In this document: one piece after another, positions 15,487-26,600 of the stretch
How positions within the stretch are numbered: the stretch's first letter is position 1
How the letters are laid out: the number at the start of each line of letters is the position of its first letter
Assembly (NCBI GenBank): GCA_002344345.1
Contig: DDTL01000095.1
Coordinates: 1-27,616 of the forward strand
DNA: 27,616 bases
Direction: 5' to 3'
DNA from: Saprospiraceae bacterium UBA2365
Lineage (GTDB): Bacteria > Bacteroidota > Bacteroidia > Chitinophagales > Saprospiraceae
The notes under the pieces: model-generated
Database searches by the model: none
The model's input: the letters and a program-made list of their open reading frames with translations, nothing else
What the model was told of the DNA's origin: nothing
Translations under genes and position numbers: made by a program

Positions 15487-15876
15487 ATGAAAGCTATAAA
15501 ACATTTAATCAGCACTTTGTTTTTTATTTTGTTTTTATCAGTATTTAGTTGTGGCCCTGCAAATAACGAATTCAAAACTATTCCATTTGATTTTATCAAT
15601 AATTCAAGTGAAGGCTGTCACATGTACTTCTATTGGGACGGAATGAATTTTAATAATTATGTTGACCCAAATTCTTTTATAACGAGATATTATGAATGTG
15701 GTTTTTTTTTAACAGGAGAGACCCCCGGAGGGCATGGAGACAGACTTGAAGATCAAGTAGAAATTGCTGTTGGAAGGAATCAAAAAAAACTTAAAGAAAT
15801 AACAGTTATTGTTGATTATTCTGTTGATAGAATATTTGTAGAATGGGATGGTAAAACGCTATCCTGGAGGGATTGA
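15487..15876 (+). CDS. Small lipoprotein of unknown function
   Basis: This encodes a 129-residue product with a lipoprotein signal peptide (MKAIKHLISTLFFILFLSVF followed by SCG), the Cys at about position 22 being the lipidation site. The mature part is about 107 residues, short and polar, with aromatic-rich strands (CHMYFYWDGMNFNNYV and RIFVEWDGKTLSW) and two further Cys (in EGCHM and YECGFF) that could form a disulfide. I do not recognise a family. It stands alone, flanked by gene-free spacers, with no clear promoter or terminator. It is probably a real gene because of the intact signal sequence and lipobox. Confidence 0.65.
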   Translation: MKAIKHLISTLFFILFLSVFSCGPANNEFKTIPFDFINNSSEGCHMYFYWDGMNFNNYVDPNSFITRYYECGFFLTGETPGGHGDRLEDQVEIAVGRNQKKLKEITVIVDYSVDRIFVEWDGKTLSWRD

Positions 15877-16123
15877 CTTATCCAAAATAAATAAGGCAAT
15901 AAATATTTTGTAGTTATTCAGGTGGTTGGATAATTAGTCTGTTAGCATATAAGTCTGTTGGAAAAGATCGTGTACTTTGATCAAAAGATACTACATTTGT
16001 TTTGGAATCATAGGGTTTAAACCTTGGTATAAATCATTAGCTGATAGACTTAAAGCTAAAAGACTATTGAGCTAAACAATTACAATATTTTAAAGTACCT
16101 TTATTTTAAAAAGTCATTCCATC

Positions 16124-17455
16124 TTATGATTCCAGCCTGAATTTTCGTTTCCACCGTCCGTTATTATAGTACAAAAACGAGAGGATCAAACCCACCATCC
16201 AACCTGCAGGAGCTGACCACCAGACAGCCTTTTCGCCCATGGTTTCCATGAAAAAATTGGCAAATGGTATCCTGACCAGCCACAATGAGATCAGGGTGAT
16301 GATCATCGGAACGATCATATCTCCTGCACCCCTCATTACTGCATTGACCGAAAATAATGCTGAGAAAACAAAATAAAAGGAACTGACTATAACCAGATAT
16401 TCCACTCCATAACGGATAACTTTAGGGTCAGATGAAAACATTTTCATCAAGCTTTCTCCAAAAAAGAATATGATAATGGAAATAGAAACCGAAATACCCG
16501 TTGACATTACCAACGTTGCCCTCAATCCTCGTCCAATTCGATCAAATTTTCCTGCACCTATATTCTGCCCGACAAAGGTAGACAATGCACCTGATAAATT
16601 CATCGCCGGCATGATCGCCAGCGAATCCAGTCTCATCGCGGCAGAATATCCGGCGATCACCTTCACACCGAATTTATTGACTATCCCGAACAATGCAAGC
16701 ATGCCCAAAGAAAACAAAACGTGTTGTATGCCTGAGGGTAAACCAATTCGCTGACTTTTGTTAAAAATCATCTTGTCAAATACGATTTTGCGCAGTCTGA
16801 AACGCAACATATCATTTTTCCTGATCCAGATAGCTGCGAGAACCAGTCCCAAAGCCTGAGAGATGACTGTTGCTAAAGCTACTGAAGCGATTCCGTATCC
16901 TAAACCTGCAACAAAAATCAGATCAAGTATTATATTTAAAATAGTGGAAAATATAAGAAAATATAAAGGAGTTTTGGAATCACCCACACCACGGAGTAAG
17001 GCACTGATATTGCTGAACCCGAAAAGAAATGGCAAACCCAGCAAATAGATCCTTAAATAAACCGAAGCATCCGGAATGACTTTTTCAGGAAGATCGATGA
17101 GCATAAAAATCTGATCACTGAAAATGATCCCCAATGTACCCATCACCAACGAAGCTACCAAAATAACAACGTTAATGGTGTCCACTGAAATCCTGACCTT
17201 ATCGTATTGTTTTGCCCCAAAAAACTGAGATACTGTGATCGAACCGCCGATGGTAAAACCAATTATTAGACTGATCAGCAGGAAAATAATAGGAAATGAA
17301 GCACCAACTGCCGCCAGGGCATCATCGCCAAGGAACTTACCCACCACCACACTGTCCACCACATTGTACAATTGCTGGAATAAATTGCCAAACAACATGG
17401 GCACAGCAAAGTAAAATATTTGTACATGTTCTTTTCCTACAGTCAGGTCTTTCAC
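16124..17455 (-). CDS. MATE family multidrug/toxin efflux protein
   Basis: This is a 443-residue inner-membrane exporter of the MATE (NorM/DinF-like) family, which uses a Na+ or H+ gradient to expel cationic drugs or metabolites. It has the usual two repeats of six hydrophobic segments. The first begins FAVPMLFGNLFQQLYNVVDSVVVGKFLGDDALAAVG (~15-50), with GGSITVSQFFGAKQYDKV following. The second starts near residue 235 (GIQHVLFSLGMLALFGIVNKFG) and includes LSGALSTFVGQNIGAGKFDRI. The C-terminus ends in a short basic tail. Length is typical. Substrate cannot be told. It is transcribed alone; a candidate promoter lies about 130 bases upstream and no terminator is seen. Confidence 0.93.
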   Translation of the reverse strand: MKDLTVGKEHVQIFYFAVPMLFGNLFQQLYNVVDSVVVGKFLGDDALAAVGASFPIIFLLISLIIGFTIGGSITVSQFFGAKQYDKVRISVDTINVVILVASLVMGTLGIIFSDQIFMLIDLPEKVIPDASVYLRIYLLGLPFLFGFSNISALLRGVGDSKTPLYFLIFSTILNIILDLIFVAGLGYGIASVALATVISQALGLVLAAIWIRKNDMLRFRLRKIVFDKMIFNKSQRIGLPSGIQHVLFSLGMLALFGIVNKFGVKVIAGYSAAMRLDSLAIMPAMNLSGALSTFVGQNIGAGKFDRIGRGLRATLVMSTGISVSISIIIFFFGESLMKMFSSDPKVIRYGVEYLVIVSSFYFVFSALFSVNAVMRGAGDMIVPMIITLISLWLVRIPFANFFMETMGEKAVWWSAPAGWMVGLILSFLYYNNGRWKRKFRLES

Positions 17456-17586
17456 GATTATTTGAGCATTTGAAAGTTCAATCTATACACATAAACAAGT
17501 ATTTGAGGAATGTTGAAACTCTTCAGGTTTATGCCTTTGTCCAGTATCAAACTTTTTATTTAAAAAAATATTGGATTAAAATTCAA

Positions 17587-17618
17587 CAAATTTAGGCGCT
17601 TATTAGAGTTGAAGTCAA
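17587..17618 (-). promoter_or_regulatory. Candidate promoter of the MATE gene
   Basis: On the minus strand TAAATTTG (17587-17594) fits the -7 consensus, with TTG at 17616-17618 as a possible -33 element 21 bases away. The leader would be about 125 bases. Confidence 0.35.
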
Positions 17619-17731
17619 TTTGGGACATTAAAAAACACATTTTTAGGGATGCCTTGATTTATTATACGCCCTAACGGACAAAAATAATTCATTCTCATGT
17701 TTTAATATCAGGTCCAAACTTCAAAAATAAT

Positions 17732-17761
17732 AAAAGGCTGCCCATTAAGGACAGCCCTTTA
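17732..17761 (-). terminator. Intrinsic terminator of the SusCD operon
   Basis: On the minus strand AAAGGGCTGTCC, a short TTAAT loop and GGGCAGCCTTTT form a stem with one G-U pair, followed by T-rich sequence. It lies about 20 bases after the last lipoprotein stop codon. Confidence 0.85.
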
Positions 17762-17779
17762 TTGTTATATGGTCCAATT

Positions 17780-18217
17780 TTATTGAACCGGAACATTCAC
17801 GTTTCCGCTGGTTCTGGTCAAACCATTTTCATTGGTTATGATCGCTTTAAGGGTAATAGTTGTTCCTGCCGTTCCCTGGGGAACCGTATAATCCAAAAGG
17901 ATCAACTCTGCCTTGATCTCAGGAACAAAACTATACACATATGGTGTTGAAGAAAACAACGTTTCCACACCTGCAACTTTAGCATACAGATCATACTTGT
18001 TGATCGGATCCACTGACCAGTATTTCATTTCAAATTTAACCACATCACCAACAGCAAATTTGCCGGATGCAGGAAGATTGGCAACCCTGACCGCCTGAAT
18101 AACAGGATAGTAACCCTGACTTTCTTTTACGTTTTCATCAACCCAGGTAGATGGTTTGTAACATGAAGCAAAAGAAAGCACTAATCCAAAAGTCAATAAA
18201 ATATATAATTTTTTCAT
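17780..18217 (-). CDS. Lipoprotein, third gene of the SusCD operon
   Basis: This is a 145-residue lipoprotein with signal MKKLYILLTFGLVLSFAS followed by the lipobox Cys at 19. The rest looks like one all-beta immunoglobulin-like domain (VANLPASGKFAVGDVVKFEM, ending TITLKAIITNENGLTRTSG). It follows susD at 56 bases and is followed by a terminator, so it is the last gene of the operon. By position it would be a surface-exposed accessory that helps capture the ligand, as SusE/SusF-type lipoproteins do, but it is much shorter and I see no sequence similarity to them. The function is inferred from context only. Confidence 0.8.
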   Translation of the reverse strand: MKKLYILLTFGLVLSFASCYKPSTWVDENVKESQGYYPVIQAVRVANLPASGKFAVGDVVKFEMKYWSVDPINKYDLYAKVAGVETLFSSTPYVYSFVPEIKAELILLDYTVPQGTAGTTITLKAIITNENGLTRTSGNVNVPVQ

Positions 18218-18273
18218 TTCTTAAACATTTTAATATTTGTCTTTATACAGACTAAATTTTTCCAACAACTTTA

Positions 18274-19671
18274 TTAGTTATCTTTCCACATTTTTACTTC
18301 CATGGCTTTAAAATTAGCCTGAACATTCGCAGCATTCCGGTTTTGTTCGCTGGTTGGATACAATGCCCTGTGAGCAGGACCGCTCCTTTCTGTTGCCAAT
18401 GGGAAATTATCCTTACTGACTTTAACAAAACCTTCGAAAACATTCGGATTAAAATCATGCCGTCTCATATCGTTCCAGAATTCCGGACTATAAATCATTG
18501 CGATATATTTTTCACGCATCAACTTTTTAAGACCTCCGTTACTTGTCAATGCGAAATCCGGATGCGCCATGTAAGCAGTTCCATCAGCACCAACCATCGC
18601 CATGTGTGCAGCCACTGCTGCAGTATAAGGTGTGTTTGCATCACCTCCGAGATTTAACTGAGCTTCCGCTTCGATAAATTTCAATTCTGCGTAAGACATC
18701 ATCAAAACCGGAGAGTTGACCAGAGAATACCAGGAAGTAACAGGGATATTACTTGTGTTGGTTGGCGCTTCCTTATCAAAAGAAGTCAAGCCAAAATACT
18801 CTGCTGAAGTTCCCTTTGTTACAAGCTTTTCCAATCTTGGATCTACTGAACCATAACGAGTATCTTTCAATGCATCCACAAACATATAACTGAACGTATA
18901 GGTATAGTTTCCAGTCAGATTGGCTTTTGCCAACTGGTGCAACGGGTTTTGATTTACATCGTTATAGACAAGCTGGAAATTGTCCGCACTGGATGCAAAA
19001 CCTTTGGATGCTGCATCCAGAATAGCCGCCCAGTTCGTATTTGATTTTTTGGACAAATGCAATAAATACCTTGCTTTTAGCGAATAGGCCAATTTTGTCC
19101 ACTTGCTTAGATTGCCACCGTAGATCAAATCATCCGTACCCGGTTTTAAATAGGACTCTTCCGCTGCCAGCAGAGTGATCGCTTCATCCAGATAATCCAT
19201 GATCACGCCATAAATTGCTTCTTGAGAGTCATAAGCAGGCGTAGTATTTTCTGATCCCTGCAATGCTTCAGAATAAGGAATATTCTCCCAAAACCCTGTC
19301 ATAAGCCCCAGGTTAACCGCCTGTAAAACCCTTGCTACACCCCTGTAATGAGGAGAATCCTCTGCCCTGTCATAAATGTCTTTCAACTGATTCAACGAAC
19401 GTAAATACCCGATTTCCCAGAGTCCGGTTGCATCAAATTGACCATAGTAACCAAAATAATTATCCAAATGATGTGTTACCTGATTTGAAATCAGCATGGC
19501 AGAATAATGTGCAGCTGAAGTTCTTTCAATGGTAGTAGGCAACAAGACAGAAAGGCTTGCATCTTTCACCTTGGTAGGATTGTCATTCACATCCAGAAAA
19601 TCTGTGCAGGATGAAAGCAGCAACAACACAACTGCCATCAGTACCATAGATGCTTTATTGATATATTTCAT
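18274..19671 (-). CDS. SusD/RagB family outer-membrane nutrient-binding lipoprotein
   Basis: This is a 465-residue SusD-type lipoprotein that sits as a lid on the SusC transporter and captures ligand at the cell surface. The signal peptide MKYINKASMVLMAVVLLLLS leads to the lipobox SSC, followed by TDFLDVNDNPTKV, typical of the SusD-like subfamily whose members start DFLDVN.NP. Later GFWENIPYSEALQG and LMSYAELKFIEAEAQLNLGG match the helical TPR-like scaffold, and EKYIAMIYSPEFWNDMRRHDF is the conserved C-terminal motif. I use the ATG at 19671; the frame opens 42 bases further upstream with a very basic stretch that would spoil the signal peptide. It is 45 bases after susC. The ligand is unknown (glycan or peptide); no carbohydrate-active enzyme lies nearby. 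Confidence 0.93.
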   Translation of the reverse strand: MKYINKASMVLMAVVLLLLSSCTDFLDVNDNPTKVKDASLSVLLPTTIERTSAAHYSAMLISNQVTHHLDNYFGYYGQFDATGLWEIGYLRSLNQLKDIYDRAEDSPHYRGVARVLQAVNLGLMTGFWENIPYSEALQGSENTTPAYDSQEAIYGVIMDYLDEAITLLAAEESYLKPGTDDLIYGGNLSKWTKLAYSLKARYLLHLSKKSNTNWAAILDAASKGFASSADNFQLVYNDVNQNPLHQLAKANLTGNYTYTFSYMFVDALKDTRYGSVDPRLEKLVTKGTSAEYFGLTSFDKEAPTNTSNIPVTSWYSLVNSPVLMMSYAELKFIEAEAQLNLGGDANTPYTAAVAAHMAMVGADGTAYMAHPDFALTSNGGLKKLMREKYIAMIYSPEFWNDMRRHDFNPNVFEGFVKVSKDNFPLATERSGPAHRALYPTSEQNRNAANVQANFKAMEVKMWKDN

Positions 19672-19716
19672 GTGTTTTCTTTTTAATTTAATAAATAATC
19701 GTCTCATCAACATTTA

Positions 19717-22700
19717 TCAGAATGTGATATTTGCTTTGAGGAAATAACTTTTCGTAGCCGGGTTAGCCAGCCCTGTATATCCATAAATGTTGCTGCCGCT
19801 TCCGAAATAGTTCAATTCCGGATCATAACCCAGCGTTGCGGTATTCAGATAAGCATTATTGACTGTAAAAGAAAGTGTCAATGCATCGATAAAAATACCT
19901 TTTAACAGACTTTTTGGCAAAGTATAGCTCAAACTGATATTCCTCAGTCTGATCCATGAAGCATCTTCCAATAAAACATCAGCTGCCTGATTGTAATATG
20001 TTGCGTTTCTGTAGAATCCGGAAGGAGTGATCTCCGCCCAGATATCGTTTTCTTCATATGTGATTGAACCATCAGCGCCTACTACTTTTTTAACTCCGTC
20101 GAAAAGAACCCTTTCATTTCTCCTTTCAGTTTCGAGTGTTTGTCCGTTTCTCAATGAGTTTCTTCTACCCATATCAAACACATCTCCTCCTTTTTTCCAT
20201 TCCCACAGGAAAGAAAATTCAAGTCCCTGATATTTAAATGTATTTGTCAAACCGGCAATCCAGTCAGGCATGGCATTTCCGGCCAGGGTCAGTGAATCAA
20301 AGACTACATAAGGCAACCCGTTGGTGCCGATGATATTTCGTCCATCAGGAGATTTTGCATAATTATATCCATAAAGATCTCCTATTTTGCCGCCACGAAC
20401 GTACTTGTTGGTGATACCAAAGGACTCAAAAAGTACAATATCTTCTATGCCTTCCTCGATGGAGACAATTTTACCCTCATTGGTTGACCAGTTGAGTGAT
20501 GCTTCCCAACTGAATTTACCATATTTGAACGGTGTGGCAAATAGCAATACTTCCCAACCACTCGTCTGAATTTCACCTGCATTGGTCACATACCTTGCTG
20601 CACCACTTGCATTACTGATCGGAACTGAAAGTATCATATCAGAAATGTTATTTTGGTACCAGGCAACGTCCATCCCAAGTCTGTTGTTGAACATACCGAG
20701 TTCGAAACCAAATTCCAATGACTTAGTAAACTCAGGTTTCAGATTCTCATCACCAATGAGCGTGGATTGAGTAAACCCAACAGCGCTACCAAATGGGAAA
20801 TTGCTTGCCTTTTCATAATATCTTCCAACTACATAAGGGTTTGCATCCTTGCCAACCATTGCATAAGAAGTCCTCAACTTGATCAGGTTAAAGGCATCAG
20901 AAAGATCTACCATATCTGAAACCACCCATGACAAGCTGGCTGAAGGGAAGAAGTAAGAATTATGTTCCTTTGGCAGTGTTGATGACCAGTCATTTCTGGC
21001 TGTCAGCGTCAGGTATAAAAAGTCTTTATAGCTGGAGGTCAATTCTCCGAAAATACCGGCATTTCTTTGTTTGACAATACTGTTTGACTGGAAGAAATTT
21101 GTTGCATTATTCAGATTATCAAAATTTTCAAGTACCATTGTTTCACCTCTGATACTGAACCATTTGTTATCATTCATATACATGTCCTGTCCAATAGCGC
21201 CGCTTAGTTTAATGTCTTTACTGACCTGGAAATTCCATTCACCAACCAATGTGGATGTAAGGGTACTTTCATTCAGGCTTTGTTCGATCACGAAACCCTT
21301 GACCTGAAATCCTTCATCAGTTTCCTTGTGAACCACTCTTGTTCTTGCATCGCTGATGTTATCCAATCCAATGGTATATCGCAATCCAAAATTTTTGAAT
21401 AGTTTATAATTCAATGTAAGTCCGGCGATATAACGGTTAACATCATCCACATAAGAGTTGTGTTCTGCCAGGAACAAAGGATGGTCAATAATACCGGCAG
21501 CAAAATTTCCTGCATAGGTATAAGGCGTCTTATACTGTGTCATATCAGCGGCGGTTGTAACATAGCTAAGGTTACTTATTATGGATTTATCACCTGTATG
21601 AGGTCTGTTACCGCCTGTTCTTGCGTATTTCAGACTGGCGCTGACATGTAACTTATCTGTGAGTTGGGAAGTTCCGGAAAAACCAAAATTGGTTTTATTC
21701 CAGTAAGTTCCGGGAATGATACCATCATGGGAATATCTGTCACCGGAAAGTCTGAAAGTATATTTCTCATTGCCTGTAGAAACGCTGGCTCCAAAACTCC
21801 TTGTACTACCTTGTTTGAAAAATCCTTCATATGGATCATTGATCACATAAGTTTCACCATCATAAGCTCTTGCGCCCCAGGTATCCCATTCATAAGCACG
21901 TGGCAACGAAGTAGAAAAATGACCATCCACATGCTTGGTTTGGATATAAGGAGTTTTATTTACATTTTCCCAGCCCTGTCCATAATAAACACCTATCTGC
22001 GGTTTGCCTTGTTTTCCTTTTTTTGTGGTGATCACAATGGCACCATTCGCAGCACGAATACCATACAATGCGGTTGCCTGTGCACCTTTCAGAACACTCA
22101 TGCTTTCAATATCTTCAGGATTTAAGTCAACAACCCTGTTGGAAAAAGCTGATTGAGCACCTGAAGATACCGCATTGGACCCAGCGCTGGGTGTAATGGG
22201 TAATACGTTTGTATTGTCACTGATCTCAATTCCGTCGACGATATAAAGTGGCCTGTTGCTCCTGGTTGGATCCAGTGATGTGATCCCCCGGATAAGAATA
22301 TCGGTTCCGGCGCCCGGCGCTCCTGAAGTATTCTGAATCTGAACCCCTGCCACCTTACCAGAAAGTGCAGATACAAGATTCGTCTGACCAGTACGGGCGA
22401 TTTCGTCTGCATTGATCTGCTCTACAGCATAACCCAAAGCTTTCTTTTCCCTGCTGATCCCGAGAGCGGTTACCACCACTTCCTGAAGACTCACACCGGC
22501 TCCAAGCACTGCGTTGACGATCATATCATTTCCTACACCCAACTCAATGTCTTCATAACCGACATAGGAAAATACCAGGACATCACCTGATTTGGCTTTG
22601 ATCTCATAATTGCCATCCAAATCCGTAATCGTTCCCACTGTGGTTCCCTTAACAGAAACGTTTGCGCCAATCAGCGCAAAACCATCCGTTGAGCTCACAT

Positions 22701-22788
22701 TACCTTTTACCATGCCTGTTTGCGCAGACAACTGGATTGCAAAAACCCATACCATCAAAAATATGGGAATGGTAAATTTCAATTTCAT
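19717..22788 (-). CDS. SusC/RagA family TonB-dependent outer-membrane transporter
   Basis: This is a 1023-residue TonB-dependent transporter that imports a ligand captured by the SusD partner across the outer membrane. In order: a signal peptide (MKLKFTIPIFLMVWVFAIQLSAQ); an N-terminal carboxypeptidase-regulatory-like domain (~25-100, GFALIGANVSVKGTTVGTIT); a TonB-box-like segment (LQEVVVTALGISREKKALGY); the plug (~115-260) with LIRGITSLDPTRSNRPLYIVDG and SVLKGAQATALYGIRAANGA; then the 22-strand barrel ending in ...SYFLKANITF with the terminal Phe of barrel proteins. Length is typical. No anti-sigma/ECF sigma or hybrid two-component regulator is adjacent. It heads the operon. The ~840-base upstream spacer shows no perfect TAnnTTTG near the start. 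Confidence 0.96.
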   Translation of the reverse strand: MKLKFTIPIFLMVWVFAIQLSAQTGMVKGNVSSTDGFALIGANVSVKGTTVGTITDLDGNYEIKAKSGDVLVFSYVGYEDIELGVGNDMIVNAVLGAGVSLQEVVVTALGISREKKALGYAVEQINADEIARTGQTNLVSALSGKVAGVQIQNTSGAPGAGTDILIRGITSLDPTRSNRPLYIVDGIEISDNTNVLPITPSAGSNAVSSGAQSAFSNRVVDLNPEDIESMSVLKGAQATALYGIRAANGAIVITTKKGKQGKPQIGVYYGQGWENVNKTPYIQTKHVDGHFSTSLPRAYEWDTWGARAYDGETYVINDPYEGFFKQGSTRSFGASVSTGNEKYTFRLSGDRYSHDGIIPGTYWNKTNFGFSGTSQLTDKLHVSASLKYARTGGNRPHTGDKSIISNLSYVTTAADMTQYKTPYTYAGNFAAGIIDHPLFLAEHNSYVDDVNRYIAGLTLNYKLFKNFGLRYTIGLDNISDARTRVVHKETDEGFQVKGFVIEQSLNESTLTSTLVGEWNFQVSKDIKLSGAIGQDMYMNDNKWFSIRGETMVLENFDNLNNATNFFQSNSIVKQRNAGIFGELTSSYKDFLYLTLTARNDWSSTLPKEHNSYFFPSASLSWVVSDMVDLSDAFNLIKLRTSYAMVGKDANPYVVGRYYEKASNFPFGSAVGFTQSTLIGDENLKPEFTKSLEFGFELGMFNNRLGMDVAWYQNNISDMILSVPISNASGAARYVTNAGEIQTSGWEVLLFATPFKYGKFSWEASLNWSTNEGKIVSIEEGIEDIVLFESFGITNKYVRGGKIGDLYGYNYAKSPDGRNIIGTNGLPYVVFDSLTLAGNAMPDWIAGLTNTFKYQGLEFSFLWEWKKGGDVFDMGRRNSLRNGQTLETERRNERVLFDGVKKVVGADGSITYEENDIWAEITPSGFYRNATYYNQAADVLLEDASWIRLRNISLSYTLPKSLLKGIFIDALTLSFTVNNAYLNTATLGYDPELNYFGSGSNIYGYTGLANPATKSYFLKANITF

Positions 22789-22795
22789 AGTCTAG

Positions 22796-23412
22796 AATTT
22801 CGTTAGTAAAATAATTGTTTTCATTGATATATTAAAAATGAATATCAGCACACTTTAGTTTCATTGTATAAAAACAGTGATAAACCATATATTATTTGTC
22901 AATTCAAATAATTATCCACATTATAATATAATGATGGATGGTCGTAATCCATGACTTAAGATCAGCTTAATTTATGATCAAGATTACCTCCAGATTCACC
23001 AGAAAAAATCAAATTTAATTACTCTGCATATTCAAAATAAATGCAAACCGACTTGTAAAAAACATGGGATATATTTCGTTTTGTGTTTTATCCGACTCTA
23101 AAAAAGGTAAATAATTTTGCAATTCATAAAATGAAAAATCATTTTTCTCCCTTTTCCAGACAAAACATATGGCAAGTTACATGTTTGAAACGAATTAAAA
23201 AATATTTTGCAATTATTTAGGTGTTTAGCTGAATAGTCTGAAGCCTGTTAGATTTGATTGATATTTGCACAAAAAAAAATTGCTGTATAAATTGAAGTTT
23301 CCACTGCAGGTATCCATCATGGCTAAAAGACCAATGGGAGCAAACTTCCGATAACATGACACAGGTAACCGTAAGGTTTGATCCTTACTGATGATTATTG
23401 AATTATTGAATT
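22796..23412. other. Gene-free spacer upstream of the SusC gene
   Basis: AT-rich sequence with no credible gene. It must hold the SusCD operon promoter, but I could not pick a convincing one. An ORF-length open stretch around 23225-23422 has no family or signal features and I do not call it. Confidence 0.5.
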
Positions 23413-23581
23413 CTGAGCCCACTACGAAAAGTCTTTCCCACCAAAATTCCTCTAAAAGTGGACTGTTAATTTGTTGGTTTTCTATTGTTTATCTTTAGTA
23501 TTGTGCTGATCAATGACATCAGTAGGTTGGGGTAAAAAACGATTGAAAACCAACAAATTGGACTTTTCGGAGCAGGCTCAA
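23413..23581. repeat. Palindromic element B (MITE-like), 169 bp
   Basis: The left end, CTGAGCCCACTACGAAAAGT, and the reverse complement of the right end, TTGAGCCTGCTCCGAAAAGT, form terminal inverted repeats. The inner arms 23468-23490 and 23537-23559 are complementary at 21 of 23 positions. Its right half (about 23507-23576) closely matches the right half of element C at 27122-27315. There is no coding capacity. It lies just downstream of the 23627-26884 gene. Confidence 0.65.
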
Positions 23582-23626
23582 TTCTTAATCAATGAAGTTG
23601 TAAAATATTAGTCAAAGCAATTACGA

Positions 23627-26600
23627 CTAAAAATCCTGCCCGATAGAAAAATGAAGCTTAGGTGTTCTGAACTTAAGGTTTTCAATGCCCCATGCATAAT
23701 CCAGCTTCATGAAATATCCCAATATCTTTGTCCTGAAGCCTAAACCAAGCGCTCCGATTAAAGGATCATTGTACTGTTTTATCCTGAATAAAATGGTCGG
23801 TGGCACTTCATATATCAAGGAATTTGCTGAATTTGCCGGAGAAAACGGGGTCAACCCATACCATGCCGTCCCCAAATCTAAAAAACACGTGAATTGCATA
23901 TCCCTGAAAAATGAATGCCTCAGATGATTTTCAGCAAAAACGCGCCATACCGGCATCCTGTACTCTACATTCAACAATAAAAAACTGGATCCGTTCCTTG
24001 CATTGCGATCAAATCCCCTCATATTGCCAACTTGTGTCATAAACGCAAATGCTTCATCTGCCGGAACAGGATATGCATCACTGTTCTTCTCAAAAAAACT
24101 GTTTTCAACTCCTCCCAAAAAATAAATGTTTTTCTCTGATCCGGTCGATGTTTGACCCACACCCCTGAAAGCCAGTGTACTATACTTACCCAGTTCCATA
24201 TAATATCTGAAATCAAAACCTGCCATTAACATCCGTCCGGTAGAAAATCTGAATACAGCCGGTTTTTCTACATGCACTTCAAATCGGTTGGAAAAAGCAG
24301 CAAAAAACTTGTACCGCATTCCGGACCACAGATTAATTCCCTTTAATGAAGTATTGTCAAAAACATAGGCAAGTTCAAGAATAAGCCGTTGGGCAGGTAT
24401 ACTCATTATGTTCAGACTTTCAAAATCAGCTGATTTAACTATGATTTCGTCCTGTCTCAACATGCCGGAAGCATGAATACTTCTGTAAATATCAAACGGG
24501 TACCTTGCCTTTACCCGTCCTAAAAGGGTCTGATAATTCAACTTATCAGGTTCTTCTGCCTGTTGTGACAAATATTCAAACCTGGATTCACTCTTTCTGT
24601 ATAGCGAATACTGCCAATCAGTTTTTTTCTTTAAATCATGAAAATGCATAAAATATTCAGCTCCTCTGAAATTGGCAGCAATTCGGACACCACCTTCTAC
24701 TACATAATCCTCCAACATGTCCTTCACCCTTGTGGATATCAACATGCCAGCGACCTGCGGTTGATATGTCCTCTTTAATTGATCAAATAATACCAAACCA
24801 TCTATGATCGGTTCACTGTCCAATCTTGTAACTACTTCATTAAAACTGAACCTTAGCCTTGCAGCAATAGCCTGAACCGGATTAAACACAGGTAATTGAA
24901 CAGCTATGTTATCTTTGCCAGACTCCCCGGAAAGTTGAACCTGATCTGTCCCCAAAATCTCATCTGAAATTTCATCTGATTCAGGCGGATCCTGAAATTC
25001 AGTCTGAAATAAAAGTGATTCACTTATTTCAAGTCCTTGAATATCAATTCGTTCTTCATCAATTTTTCTACTTATTGAAGGTTGGGCATAATTATTTTCA
25101 AGCGTTTCTTTATCTGTTTTAAAACGTACAGTATCCAATAAAATTTTTTCAATAAGATATTGATTTTGAGTATTCCTGTACACATAAAAATAGTGTTGCT
25201 GCCTGTATCCGTGCGTGATAAGCCTGAAAGGAAGATCGATGAATACGCCTTCAGATCCGGGCTTTCCTTCCTGCAATGGTCTGAGCTCAGGAACAGCCAT
25301 ATTGGAGAATTTACTTCTGAAAATCACTTTTTCTCCTGCAAAAAAAACGTCCAGTATATCATGATCTTTATTAGTGGTCAACGCTTCAGACCATTCTTGC
25401 TCCGCGTCAAAAGCAAACAACCTGTATGGAGACAAAGGAGGAAATGAATCGTATTCAACTGCCTTAAATTTGTCTGACTCATGATTACTAACTACCCAAA
25501 AAAGGTTTTTGTCTTTCCCTGGAATTTTTACCAACCCTGACTCATTATAATAATCATTGGTGATCCGTGTGGCCTGCCGTCCTTCCAGATCGTAAAAATA
25601 CAAGTCTGAAAAACCATCGGTACTCGCACTCATCAAAAGAATACCTGGTTCGTAAAAACTAAAAGCATATATCCGCTGTATCGATTCCGGGAATGTATGC
25701 TCAATGTATTCATATGTTGCGATATGAAGCACCCGCAATTTCAATTGGTCTCTTTCTTCATAGATGATACCAAGACTACTTTCAGACGAATCGATCGCCA
25801 GCAATGGGTAGTGTTGATCAGTCAATTGATGCTCATTTTTATACCCATATTTCAGGAGCGTTTTTTCTTTTGATGAAGCATCCAAACTGAATTCTTTCAC
25901 CTTTACCCGGCCAACATTATTTTCTATATAATACAATTTCCCTGCTTCCACATCAGGTAAGATCCTGGTAATTGGGCAGTTTTTTTTCATCAATACCTGG
26001 CCGAATGATCCATTTTGAGGCCTAATTGACTGGTTATGGAAATAATCCTTATAAAATCGCCTCCAATCTTCATAAATCTCCCTTTCACTACGGTCAAAAA
26101 CAGCTTCGATCGCACTTTTAGTGCTTTTTTGGATTCTCAGGTAATATAAAAAATCAGAAACAGCTTGTTTTCCATAATTTTGCTCCAAAAAATACCACAT
26201 AGAATGACCTGCGGTGACCGGATCGGCTTTGGCAAGTGATTTGAATCCCTTTTTAAAACGTGAAATATTTTGAAAATAAAATTGTAATTGCTCTTCAAAT
26301 TCAACATTCCAGGCATCAGTCAAATAATCTGACAATCCTGTGATAATCCATGATGGCATATCGGAATTATTGACACCATTATACAGGTCAGTGATGTTAA
26401 CTCCCTGGAACATAGAATAAAAATACGCCTTCGCTATTCCACTCCGGATTTGTTTGCGCAGATCGGTATGATCACCGTTAAAAAAAACTACGATTTTATT
26501 ATCATAAAACTGAGCCCGCCCGGCACCTGATTCAAGCTCATTCTCCAGATAGGCTATATTGGTCTGTGAATAATCCGAATGATCAAGATATACGATGATC

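Noticed and set aside
21664..22125. 153-codon plus-strand open frame inside the SusC gene
   Set aside because: It is antisense to the plug and early barrel of an intact transporter; long antisense frames are expected by codon bias.
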